Shown here: in pieces, positions 43,610 through 53,907 of the stretch | How the letters are laid out: every line of letters begins with the position of its first letter | Position numbering within the stretch: the first letter of the stretch is position 1 | Assembly: GCF_000499845.2 (NCBI RefSeq) | Contig: NC_023753.2 | Span: 19,380,477-19,444,476, forward strand | Length of the DNA: 64,000 nucleotides | Direction of reading: 5' to 3' | Source: Phaseolus vulgaris | Taxonomy: Eukaryota > Streptophyta > Magnoliopsida > Fabales > Fabaceae | Translations under genes and position numbers: made by a program | The notes under the pieces: model-generated | Told to the model about the DNA's origin: nothing | The model's database searches: none | Seen by the model: the letters and a program-made list of their open reading frames with translations, nothing else

Positions 43610-43760
43610 AAGTCCTTCTCGCCGACGAGCGAGTTCAGGCCAGATAAAGTCCTTCTCGCCGTCGAGCGAGTTCAGGCCAGATAAAGACCTTCTCGCCGTC
43701 GAGCGAGTTTAGGCAAGATAAAATCCTTCTCGTCTTGAACGAGTTCAGGTATGGCGTGAA
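43610..43760. repeat. 37-bp minisatellite in E7 spacer, about 4 copies
   Basis: Units of the type AGTCCTTCTCGCCGTCGAGC + GAGTTCAGGC. The same core appears at 43485-43530 and in the spacers of E3 and, inverted, E5. Confidence 0.85.
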
Positions 43761-44448
43761 GGGTGGAAGAAGTTTAAAGGATAGCTAAGGTAGGTTCAAT
43801 GAGAACACCTCGCTATCCGGCTTATTGTTCTGAAACTCAGGGAAGTAGAGCAGGATCTGAAAGGCGCCGCTACCCCCAGATGAGGGAACAATAGCCAAGT
43901 TATGAAGGCAAAGGAAGCTTACATCGCCAAAACCCTGTGGCGATAAGAGGAATTCCTGGCGATGACAGGATTAAGGGCTAACCTTGCCAGGCAGATCAAG
44001 TAAACTGTATTGGAATACCAGTTTAAGTTAAAACCTGTTGCCTAGTAAGTAGCTAATTGCTTTAAGTTTGCAAGTTATATTAAATGTCATCGCTTGAAGA
44101 TTAATAAGTTGCTCGAGTTTTCACTTTGAGTTAACAGTTGATGAGTTGATATAAGATTGATAGTTTGCTCGAGTTTAAAGCAGTGAGTAAACGGTTGAGC
44201 CCGAGGAATCGCTAAGTTAATTTGTTTAAAGCGAGTTCTACAACATAAGTTGATCAACCATACAGCGAGGAAGAAAGCAGATGAAGGTTAAAAAAGGCGA
44301 AGTAAAAAGAGAGACGAGGTGCAAAAGCGAAAGAAGTTATAATAGAAGTTGTACCAGTTCGAATACAAAAGAAGGAAAATTACAAGTAAAGATCGTGCAA
44401 ACAAAAATAAGCGCTAAATCTCAGGAAATAAGTGATGGAGGGAAGCGA

Positions 44449-47074
44449 CTAATCTTCAGAAGGCACGATCTTCCCATCCACCACTTCGTTGCAAATCGAC
44501 ACCATGGAGAGGTCGAGCTCGGGGTACTGGCAAGCGATTTGCTCCAGGGCAGCGTCGAACCCGGCGGCAAGGACTTGGGCGGAGCTTTGCACGAGCTCTT
44601 CGGTTCGTTGCTTCAGTTCGTCAGCTCGTTTCTTCAGTTCTTCAGTTTCCCCGCGAGCTTGAGCAAGGTCTTCAGCAACCTTTTTGCCTTCGTCCCGCGC
44701 CTGGGCCAGCTCTGCAGCAGTTTTCTTGCTTTTCTCTTGAGCCTTGGCGAGCTCAGCCATGGCGTCGTCCCTCTCCTTCTCGACCTTTCCGAGGAGGACC
44801 TCCCAATCAGCCGACCTTTTTTCAAGGTTCTCCACCTTGGCTGCATCCGCTTTTATTGATGCCTCCAAGTTTGCCACCTTGAGCCTGTAGGGAACCAGCT
44901 TACTCTCCAGCTCGATTTTCTCTTGAGCTAGGAGGTGCAATTTCTGGCGCAGATCGGAGGCCTCCTTACGTGCGCCCCTCAACTCAGCACTCATGGCGTC
45001 CTCCAGCCTTGAGTGATCGATTTCTGCAATCATCAGATTGCAAGACAGTTTTTCTGCCTCGATCCTTATCAGGCGATTCTCCTCCTGGAGCGTTGAGATC
45101 TCGTCCTGAAGCCTCTTGTTCGAGCTCTTCACAGCCTTTGTTATGATTGACAGCCTTTGTTATGATTGAGGGGAGGTCCTCTGCCATCATCTTTAGTTTA
45201 GCTGTGAAGGGTCCCCAGACCTCTTCGATCGAGGGGGGCAGGCTTGCAGCTGTTGTTGGTAGAGGTGCTGAAGGAGCCTGGTGCTGACTTTCACCACCAC
45301 CCTCTTGAGTTGGTAGAGCGAGGGGGGCTTCTTGGCGTGGTGGTGAAGTGGGAGATTCGGTTATAAGTATCGGCGAGTTGTGGGCACTTTCATCTCCACC
45401 TGGTGCGGCCCCAGCAATAGAAGTGGTTGAAGAGGACCCTCTCCAGCAGATACGAACGGCGTGGAGGCGCTTGGAGGGTTCTCTATAAAGTTAGGCTCGC
45501 TGCCTTCAACCACAGGGAGCGCGACCGCCAAGGGTGTTGCTTGGACTGGCGGTGTTGGAGCTAGGGGAGAGGGCGGTGTTGGTGTTAGAAGAGCGGGTGG
45601 TGAAGAGGGTGCCACCCTTGTTCTTTTGGTGACGAGGCCGTCCTCAGTCGCCTCATCATCCTCATCCTCTTGAACCACTTGAGGGGTTTTCCTTTTTGGC
45701 TTCCTCAAGACGAGCTTTTTTCTTTGAGGAGCGGGCAGTGTCTCTGGAGGAGCTGGACCTTGAGGAGGAGATCTGCCCTGGGCAGCGGCGATCTCCACCA
45801 CCGAGTTGGGCACGGTTTGGGAACCCGTCGCCAACTTATGAGTTCGGGCGATCGCCCTCAGTTCAGCTAGTTTGCCTTTGCCCAACATGAGGTCTGCACA
45901 GGGTAAAAATAAACGAGTGAGCACAAAAGCAAAGGCAAAATATACAAGTATATGTGCGAATAATGCAAACAAGTGGCACATGAATTAAAAACCAAGACCA
46001 GTACGCAACAAACAGGACGCCCAATGGTAGATGACAGAGATGCGAAATCAGTCCCAACACGAAACGAAAACCTAAGTGTCGAGGTAAAGGCTAACCTATA
46101 TGAGCTTCAAGTTGGCCCTCGAAGAACTTGAAGGAGATTATTGAGGAGGTGGGGAAGGTGATGTTGGCGGCTGCTACTTTCTTCCAGAAAAGGCATAGAT
46201 CTTTGTCTAGCTCGCCCATGGTGTCGGGACTTCTGGGCCTCCTAAAGCTTTCTTTGGCGTCTTTGTTTCCCTTGTGTACCCAGTACAAGGGGAAGCTATC
46301 GAGCAGGGAAGGATCTTGGTCGCTGGCGCACACCTTCACGAATTTTCCTTTCCAATCTTTGTAAGATTGCTGGAAGATTGAGAGGATTGACCTTCCAGCA
46401 ATCCTGTTCAGGCTAATCCAGAGGCGGTCTCCTGGATTCTTAGCTTCGAAGAGGAAGAGGAAAACGTCAACCGAAGCTGGCAGTCCCAAGTGTGCGCACA
46501 TGATCTGGAACGCCCTTACAAACGCCCAGCTGTTGGGATGAAGCTGGGCGGGGGCGATATCAAGCTCGGTTAACAGCTCCCTCTCGAAGCGAGTGAAGGG
46601 AAGTCAGAGTTTCACCTTCTTGAAGAACGTCGCGTAGAGGAAGCAGAACAACTCGCCGTTGTTCGCTTTATCGTCGGCGCAGATCGGCTCACCTGGGAGG
46701 CAAGGCAGCATGGCCATTTTGCTGTCATGCTCCTTATGGAATGAGAGCTCGGATTGGTCCCCTTTCTTTAATCGGTGCACGCCCAACTCCGTGTTTATGG
46801 AAGAGGTTTCTTTCAACAAAGTTGAGGTGGCCCAAGGGTAGAGTTCCTTGTAGTCTTTTGGAGGTAGGGAGGCACCTCCGGCGACTAGCAAAGTTGCCTG
46901 GGCAGGGTTGGCGTGAGAAGTTGCGGGCCTCTCAGCCTGGGAAGAAGGAGCGCCAGATGCTCATGTTGGGTCACGCGCTGGTAGAGGATTTGCCCCAGGA
47001 GCAACCCTGCGCGCTTGGGGCGGAGGGTTTCGCGATGAAGAAGGGGGGTTCGCGGTGAACTTTGTATGAGCCAT
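44449..47074 (-). pseudogene. E7 antisense gene, broken
   Basis: Minus-strand convergent gene. Exon 1 is 47074-46096: MAHTKFTANPP, KDYKELYPWA, SVDVFLFLFE, FPLYWVHKG. The phase-1 intron is 46095-45894 (ATAG/GTTAGC ... CTGTGCAG). Exon 2 starts at 45893: LMLGKGKLAELRAIARTH, RKPKRKTP and TKRTRVAPSS basic patches, proline-rich linker, coiled coil (45132-44600) and the C-terminal motif PELDLSMVSICNEVVDGK, stop TAG 44451-44449. It is broken by TGA at 46963-46961, TGA at 46606-46604, a frameshift near 45425 and a 19-bp tandem duplication (CAGCCTTTGTTATGATTGA) near 45133-45170. Apart from these, splice sites and frame agree with E2, E5 and E6. Confidence 0.8.
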
Positions 47075-47672
47075 CGCAGGAACTGCAAAGGAAAAAGAAA
47101 AAAGGATGAACAAAGGTTACAAAGAACGACTCGATTGAGGACGAAGAAAGGAAAACGAACGAACAGGAGTTCGTTGGGACGAACGCAATGGAAGACGAAG
47201 CCCTAAGTTACGAGAGGGAAGAAAAAGAGAAAACAACCCACAACGTATGCACCAGACAGATAATGGATGATGCGAATCGGTTAAAATGCAGCAAATATCA
47301 ACAGAAGAAGTAAAAGAGGTACCTTTTGATGATCAGATGAGCGTTGAAGGGAGTTGGAGATTGAGAGAGTTGAGGAGCGTCGTGGGTTCGCAGAAAAAAC
47401 TCAGAGCGTTTGAGAATGCAGAGAGATGATGAAACAGTGGAAATGAAAGGGTTTAAGGGTTTTTCAAACGTTTTTGGAAGCGCAAACGTCAGCTGAAGAT
47501 GACCGTTGATGAAGCCACGTGTCAAGCGATTGGAAAAAGGGGTTTGGTGGAGCGTCAGAAAAGTAGAGGGTACGAACGTTTGGAATTCCGTGTTAGCGCC
47601 ACGTAGATCGACAGTGATGTGACCTCTTAGTCTTTTGGCTGGACAAGTCTTCGCTTAAGACTGGAGGGTTTG
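47075..47672 (-). promoter_or_regulatory. Promoter/leader of E7 antisense gene and E7 polypurine tract
   Basis: On the minus strand: the G-box ACACGTGGC is the complement of 47514-47522, and the 5'-UTR intron runs 47322 to 47083 (CATCAAAAG/GTACCT ... CTTTGCAG), leaving 8 bases before the ATG. On the plus strand 47657-47672 is the polypurine tract in front of the 3' LTR, with GAGGGTTTG where the relatives have GGGGGCTTG. Confidence 0.6.
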
Positions 47673-48583
47673 TGTACCGCCCAGGTAGTCGGAAGTGATG
47701 ACGTGGCAACAAGCTATAATATAGGCGTGTTGAACGGGACACCTGGCTGACAGAAGGGAAGGAAGTCGGGGGGCTCGTGTAGTCGCCAATCGTTAAGTGC
47801 CCCGATCTCTAGCATGCCTAAACCGGCGGTCACCAAGTTTGTGTCGTAGTCGCCGGATGTGAACCCAGGCGACAAAGCGATCAGAGATCGCCGAGAGGAG
47901 GACATCGCCGAAAGATCAGGAAAGCTTGTTCAAGGTTTTCGAAGCGAAGGATGAAGTTGTCAGATGGTCATTCCCTAGCTAGCCAGAGGTTGAGGCCAGG
48001 GAACAGCTTACCCGGACATGCACGGTGAAGCAAGTGAAGCAGATCATGATGGCGGCCGACGAGACCACAGGGAAGGTGTGTATGATGACACCCGTACTCG
48101 CCACATAGAAGAGATTGCGCTCCAAGGCAGCTATACACCGAGTTACTCCCTGCATGGGTAACTTAGTCGAACAGCCTGAAGAGTAAGAAGTGACGCTCAA
48201 GCAGAGGATGCTCCAGATGGTGACACGTGTACAACTGTGTAACTGTCAGGAGAGAGAAAGTGCATAGGTATATAAGGGATTCTAACGAACTTCTGAGATA
48301 CGCGCGTTTTAGAATACTTCTTTACGCTTGTGAGAACTTGAGTAGGCAGAGAGAGAACATTGCACGGTTCCTGGAGTTCTTAGTTTTTCTCTTAGTATTT
48401 TGGTGGTTCAGTCACTAACTTGAGCGTCGGAGCGCGATCGGCCGCAGCGGCGCCACTCTGTCTTTTGCAGGTTCTTGAGGTGAATAAGGTGAAGGACGGA
48501 AGCTAGCGCGGTGCAAAGCCGATCCACAGGAAGATACCTTTGGCGAGGCAAGGATCTTGCGTTCTGGTCAATAGGCAGGATCA
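47673..48583 (+). repeat. E7 3' LTR (911 bp)
   Basis: TGTACCGCCC ... GGCAGGATCA. TATATAAG at 48269-48276. It lacks about 22 bp near 48235 present in the 5' LTR. Followed by GAAAC. Confidence 0.92.
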
Positions 48584-48588
48584 GAAAC

Positions 48589-48895
48589 CCTGAGGATATC
48601 CACTAACCAATCACCACTTGATCACTTACACAACAACCAAGAGAATGACCTTGAACACCTCAAGAAACACACTCTCATTGGCCAACACTAAGATTGTTGA
48701 TCTTGAACACCTCAAGAACACACAGCCAATCTCAGCAAACACAGAAATGAAATTGTTCAACAGAGTACAAGGATTACACTTGTTACAGAAGATGATCTGA
48801 AATCAATACAAGCAGAATCCTATTCCATCACTTTGATCAATCACAAACAACTTAGCAATCTCAACACTTTGAAAAACTCTCTCTTAGAAAAACTT
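48589..48895. mobile_element. H part 2: older unidentified repeat
   Basis: Continues the sequence interrupted at 24135 if the E5/E7 pair is removed (ATCTTCTTAGAAAC then CCTGAGGATATCC). It has two similar stretches with CTTGAACACCTCAAGAA (48651 and 48703). It ends at about 48895, where C2 begins. The family is not identified; it could be part of a copia-type LTR. Confidence 0.35.
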
Positions 48896-48927
48896 TGTGA
48901 TGTGATTCCACTAGCACAATTAGAATG

Positions 48928-50153
48928 TGATCCTGCCGGCAACTCGAACGTGGAGGAATCGCTTTGTAGCACTCTCTGTCCCGTCTACGCGACTGCGTTC
49001 TCTGCAAAATCACCCTCAAGACCTTCTCTTGAATCTCCAAACGTGACCTGCAAAACACACAGACGGCGCCTCTAGCGGCCGTTTGCACTCCGACGATCAA
49101 GTTAGACCACAGAACCACCAAATGAGAAACTAGTAGTGTGTGTGAAAAACTCTTGCTCTCTATCTTTTGTATCCCCCACTCTCTACCTGATTCTCTTTTA
49201 TGTCTCTCTCTCCGCTTCTGGGCCTAACAAAATTCTGTTATGCTTTTCTGGCATGTGTCAGAACCCTGTGACGCTTTTCAGAGACAATGTACCTCCAGAA
49301 TCAGTAGAGCGTGGGTGTCTGTGCGTGTCCGCGCGTCTCTGCGCTTGGCTGCGCTTGTCTGTACCTTTAGCGGTACGGAGTGCACCTTTATCTGGACCGC
49401 ACCCCTCTCAGATGATGACACGTGGAGGCATGCGACTCGCATCTAACCACGCACGTGTCACTTACTGGAAGGGCTCTAGCGCTTCTCTTTGTGTGCTAAG
49501 TTATTCCCTTGCGGAGTAACTTAGCATGTTTCTTTCATCTGGGTAAATCGCATACTCTCAAGAGAACGCCAGGTGGGGCCGGTCTAGGCACACTCACCAA
49601 GCGTTGCTCTCTGCGTGGACAGCTTACCCTTCACGCACGTAATGGGTTGAGGGAGTCACCAATCACTGATCGGTTTACTAGCTCCCTCAGGCCACTCACG
49701 TGCGCGATTCCCTGAGATGTGCTCATGCGAGGTCCATGTGTAACGCTCTCGCTGGGAACCTCAGTCCCAGTTTAACTGCGTGTGACACGAAACCCCGATG
49801 ACAATGCACCCGATGACTGATCAGTGCTCTATTTGCTTCTCGCGTTCTGCCCCCAGGCGTGAGTCTGGGAACTGGTCTGTTGGTAGCCACTTGGCTACTA
49901 ACCACCGATCACCGTTCTGGGTGATCTGTCCCCTGACCTCTCTGCCGTCTGATCTGTCGGTGGTCACTTGGCTACTGACCCCTTGATCACCGCTCTTGGC
50001 GATCGTCTCCCTGATCTCTCTGTCACCTGGTCCACGTGTCACCTTGCGAGTGGTCCACGTGTCACCTTGCGAGTGGTCCACGTGTCACCCTGCGGGTGGT
50101 CCACGTGGTCCTCTATTGCTGACGTCATCGACTACCAATGACCGATCGGATCA
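48928..50153 (-). repeat. E6 3' LTR (1226 bp)
   Basis: TGATCCTGCCGG ... GATCGGATCA. Contains the G-box array at 50033-50107. Short ORFs inside it recur in the right LTR and the solo LTR and are not genes. Confidence 0.95.
50033..50107. repeat. Tandem G-box array in E6 LTR
   Basis: CACGTG at 50033, 50056, 50079 and 50102, at 23-bp spacing in the first three units (GTGGTCCACGTGTCACCTTG type). The right LTR has a rearranged set of four from about 60450 to 60510, and the solo LTR has two near 18310-18335. In element sense this is close to the U3 start. Confidence 0.8.
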
Positions 50154-50760
50154 CAAGCCCCCCAGTCTCGAGTCGTGAACTCGTTCTCGGCGAAGAGACT
50201 AAGTGGTCGTGCCCTCAGTCCACGTGGCAAGTGGGACCGCATCACGTGCCACCTCACGTGCTGCTTCTTTAACGTTTGGACTTCCTCCCTTAATCTCGCG
50301 ACACGTGGCCCCATCGACGGCCAGCGTGGTGTGTCGCTAGCGCTTCTCTTATTCAAATTGGCGCGCGCCTTCACTGTTCCTTCATCTTCTTCAATCGACT
50401 CTCAGACTTCTTGCGAACTCTTTCTCTGCGCACCCATCTTTCTTCAAATTTTCTGCTTCCAAACCTCTTGCGATCATCCAAAGGTATGGTTTTTCTTCTT
50501 CCTGGGCCTATTCAGGTGATCTTTACCGATTGCATTTATCTTCCTCGTTATCATGCATTCATCTTCCCTATTTTCCCTCTTTTGACCCGCGCTAGGGTTT
50601 TTTCGTGTTCTCGCTCTGACTTCTGCTTCTTCTTCTTCCTCTTTTCACCTGGGCATCTCTTTCTCCTTCCCCCTCTCTGTTTTCACCGAAACATTCATCA
50701 TTCCCTCTTCTTCCATTCATTCTGACTTTTCGTTTTTCCTCTATTTGCAGCTATCTCGCG
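50154..50760 (+). promoter_or_regulatory. E6 polypurine tract and promoter/leader of its antisense gene
   Basis: The complement of 50154-50167 gives GACTGGGGGGCTTG before the 3' LTR. Rightward there are further CACGTG cores (about 50221, 50244, 50255) and ACACGTGGC at 50301-50309. The 5'-UTR intron is 50484-50750 (CCAAAG/GTATGG ... CTATTTGCAG). The ATG at 50761 follows ten bases after the acceptor. Confidence 0.6.
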
Positions 50761-52941
50761 ATGGCTCGCTTGAAACAAACCGCACGTATTATTGCCTCAT
50801 CTTCTGGTGCACAACCTTCCGCGAGTGCGCCAGCTCCACCACCGCCTGTTGCTACCTCCTACCACGACAACGCCAGGGTCTACGACTGGGCCCCCCTGGG
50901 GTTGCTGGCCGAAACATCCACCCTGCTACCACAGGGTCATCTCACCTCCCTTCTGAGTCATGACCCGGATGAGCCTTCGTGCGCCATAGACAGGGAAAAC
51001 GATTTCAACATCCATGTCCGCATTCCTCCTCGAGGGATGCCCATCTGCGCGGACGATAGGGCCACCAATGGGGTGCCCTTCGTCTTCATCTACTCCACCA
51101 TCTTCAAAAGGTTGAAGCTACGCTTGCCCTTCACCTTTTTCGAGAAGGAGCTGATGATGGAGTTGAATGTCGCGCCCTGCCAACTCCATCCAAATGCCTG
51201 GGCTTTCATCCGGGCATTCCAGATTCTCTGTAACTACTTCGGGCACAACGCCTCCGTGGATGTGTTCCTCTATTTCTTCGAGGCGAAGAATCCTGGGGAC
51301 AGGTCCTGGGTTAGCCTGAACGGGGTTGCTGGACGGGTGCTCCTGGGCCTATACCAGCAATCCTTCAAAGACTGGAAAGGCAGGTTCTACATGATATCTG
51401 CCACCCCACAAAGTCCAAACCTGCTCGAGGGGTACCCCCTCTACTGGGTTCCTGGGGTTGAATTCAAGAAACCCAGAGACCTTGAAGTCATGGCCCCCTA
51501 CGAGCGCGAGCTATGTGGGCTGTTCCTGGGGGCCAAGTACAACTCCGCTCGCCTCATCAAAGATGAGTTTGATGTGGTGGCTCTGAAAAAATACATAGGT
51601 AGCTCTTTTTCTTCCACCTCTTAGGATACTTGCACCTTCTGACGCATGCTTTTATATATTTTGACTTACTTGCGTAACTTGGCCATCTAATTCTTCCTTT
51701 TCTCATCTATGTAGATTCAAAGTCAGGGAAAGACAGGAGGCAAGCCTTGCTGGAGCTTGCCAAGCTTCGGGGGACCAAAGGAACTGGTTCCTCTTCTTCC
51801 ACCACTGAGCCCCTTGCAGCCCCCCCTCTCTCGGTCGCGCCAGCTGAAAGCCCCGAGCAGGGAAGGAAAAGAAGAAGATTGGTGAAGGCCTCTACTTCAC
51901 TTGCTGCTGCTGCCGCTGCCTCAACCGAAGAGGAAAGCTCTGGCTCTCCTCTTATACACCGCCAGAGGAAATTGCCAGCCTACCCAACCTGCCCCAGAGC
52001 CCACGTGCCTTCCCTCTCCCTGCCAACAGCCGCCTGCAGCTTCTCAACCGTCGTCTCCCCCCCCAGCAGGCCAATCTCTTGGTCCATCTGCTCCTCCTGC
52101 TGGGGGCGCTTCTGCTCATCCGGGGGGTCTCCCGCCACCACTGCCAACCTCCACTGCAACTGCTGAATGTGGTGGCTCCAGCTCGCGACCAAGCGCCTCT
52201 GGAGCTAGCCACAAGAACTTTAGCAGGGTCATCACCTTGGTTCGACAGCTTATCAGCAACCGAGAGCTCGTCGAATGGAACGGTGATGAGGTGGACATGG
52301 ACCTGGCCAGGCAGATGGTGCTCTCTTTGGAGTTTTCCACCCAGCACCGCAAGCAAATAGCCCTGGAGAAGAGGGTGAAGGAGCTTGAGCACGACAAGGA
52401 GTCACTGCGAAGTGCCTTCGAAGCTGCCCAAGGGTCTGTAGAGCTGATGCGGGGCATGGTGGAAAAAGCTAGGAGGGAGTACCTAGCACAGGTCCAAGAG
52501 ACCATCAAGACGGAGATCTTGATGGGGCAAACTGTTAGCTCTCTGGACTGCGCGGTGGTGGAGCTACGAGCCGAGACCTCCTCCCTACGCCAACTGAACT
52601 CCCAACTAGTGGGGGAGCTCGAGTCCACCAAAGAAGCGGCCGCTGCTGGAGAGAAGAGGCTTGAGGAGGTGGTGGGCAAACTGTCTGAAGCCAAGGGCCA
52701 ACTGGAAGAAGCTGCCTCCTCCCTTGCCACCCTTACCACTGAGAGAAATGCTGCGGAGGCCTCGAAGCAAAAACTGGAGGCGGAGAAAGCTGATCTGATG
52801 AACGTGGGTGCCGATGCCCTTACTGACGGATTCGAGCTGGCACTCGAGCAAATCTGATGCGTTCTCCCAGACTTGGACCTCTCGCAATTCAGCATTTATC
52901 ACGAAGTGGTAGATGGAAAGCTCACCCCTCCTACCCCTTAA
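50761..52941 (+). pseudogene. E6 antisense gene, nearly intact
   Basis: Exon 1 (50761-51598) is fully open: MARLKQTARI, ... GMPICADDRATNGVPF, LPFTFFEKELMMELNVAP, QLHPNAWAFIRAFQ, SVDVFLYFFEAK, YPLYWVPG. The phase-1 intron is 51599-51714 (ATAG/GTAGCT ... CTATGTAG). Exon 2 begins DSKSGKDRRQALLELAKLRG, then KRRRLVK (NLS-like), a proline-rich linker, a coiled coil from about 52240 to 52830 and the motif PDLDLSQFSIYHEVVDGK. Lesions are few: a frameshift near 51960 and a TGA at 52855-52857 inside the C-terminal motif region. The final TAA is at 52939-52941. Sequence between exons is shorter than in E5 and E7 but the splice phase is the same. Confidence 0.8.
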
Positions 52942-53907
52942 TCTCTTCTCTTTCTTGTAAATTTTTACTTCTGCACAACTTTTCTTAGTACTCCGAATTT
53001 GTATAAGACTTGGTTGTGAATATATACTCTCAATTTGTATAAGCTTCTTCTCTTGTATTTTTCTTGAGCTTCACCTTTCTTTATGCACACGACTAACTGT
53101 TAGCTAGCTTAGGTTCAGCGCGATCTTAAGCTTTATCTTTCCCTTTGCACACGACTAAGTGTTAACCGGCTTAGGCCTAGCGCGATCTGCCTCCTTTGAT
53201 CTTGGCCTCTACTTGATCACGACTAGCTACTCCCTTAGCTTTGTGTTTAACAGTTCTCGTGCGCTGCTTTGCGCCTCTAACCAATCACTGACGACTCATC
53301 AGTGATCGTTCTTCGATCTTCACTTAGCTTCTCTGTCGCTCTAGCGCTAAGTGCATAGAGGATTTTGGCATCGATCGCTCGAGGTGATGCCTCGTTTTGG
53401 GGAAAGAAAAGTGTTTCTCGCTAACCCCTCTTACTTTCCCCAAGGTCATCACCCTTCGGCGGATTGAGTCATTCATTCCCTGCCTCACTCCTGGGGTGAG
53501 AAAGGTTTCGGACTAAGAGCCTTACTGGGCCAATATTGGTGTATGCCAAGTGGGTAAGGACATTCTTCAAAATCTTTCCTTTCCCTCTCTTGGTCTTACT
53601 AGCACCACTGGCTTTTCAAACCCTTAGCCGCTTGCGCTCACACCTGGGGTGAGGTAGGCTTAGATCAGTGCCAGTACTTGCGCCTAGGGCGAGTAAGGCC
53701 CAACCGATCACCTGCACTTGCACCTGGGGCAAGGAGGATTTTAACTTTAATACTTGCGCGCACTTGATATGCTGGAAATTTTTCTTTAACTGGGTGGCCT
53801 CGTTAAAAACCCTCCTTAGGGAAAAGAGTGCCACCTTGTCTGTTCAACTGTTTCCACCACATACAAAGCATGTATCTTTTAGCGCGAGAACGCAACTACT
53901 TTACAAC
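52942..53907. other. E6 spacer between antisense gene and pol
   Basis: No gene. AT-rich probable 3' UTR, then weak repeats of the type CTTGCACCTGGGGCAAGGAGG around 53635-53740 and the conserved post-integrase block of pol on the minus strand (53784-53832). Its AATAAA has decayed here. Confidence 0.6.

Larger units (their letters stand above)
43022..44448. other. E7 spacer between pol and antisense gene
   Basis: No gene. Conserved block at 43083-43136 (AATAAA 43129-43134), tandem repeats at 43213-43350 and 43610-43760, then AT-rich sequence up to the end of the convergent gene. Confidence 0.7.
36151..48583 (+). mobile_element. E7: complete Tat-type element (12,433 bp)
   Basis: LTRs 36151-37091 and 47673-48583, leader with 40-bp repeats, gag-pol 37632-43021, conserved block, minisatellite spacer, antisense gene 47074-44449 and a decayed polypurine tract 47657-47672. 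Flanks are CAAAC and GAAAC. Its LTRs differ more than those of E5 (about 10 substitutions plus indels in the first 330 bp, and a 30-bp length difference), so E7 is the older of the head-to-head pair. Confidence 0.92.

Noticed and set aside
44281..44859. 192-codon plus-strand frame at the end of E7's spacer
   Set aside because: Complement of the E7 antisense coiled coil.
49136..49519. 127-codon frame inside the E6 left LTR
   Set aside because: Occurs at the same place in both LTRs (59553-59786) and in frames of the solo LTR; LTR sequence, changed in length between copies, no protein family.
52116..52895. 259-codon minus-strand frame, Ser-rich
   Set aside because: Complement of the coiled-coil exon of the E6 antisense gene; Ser-rich because the other strand encodes Glu/Ala/Lys heptads.
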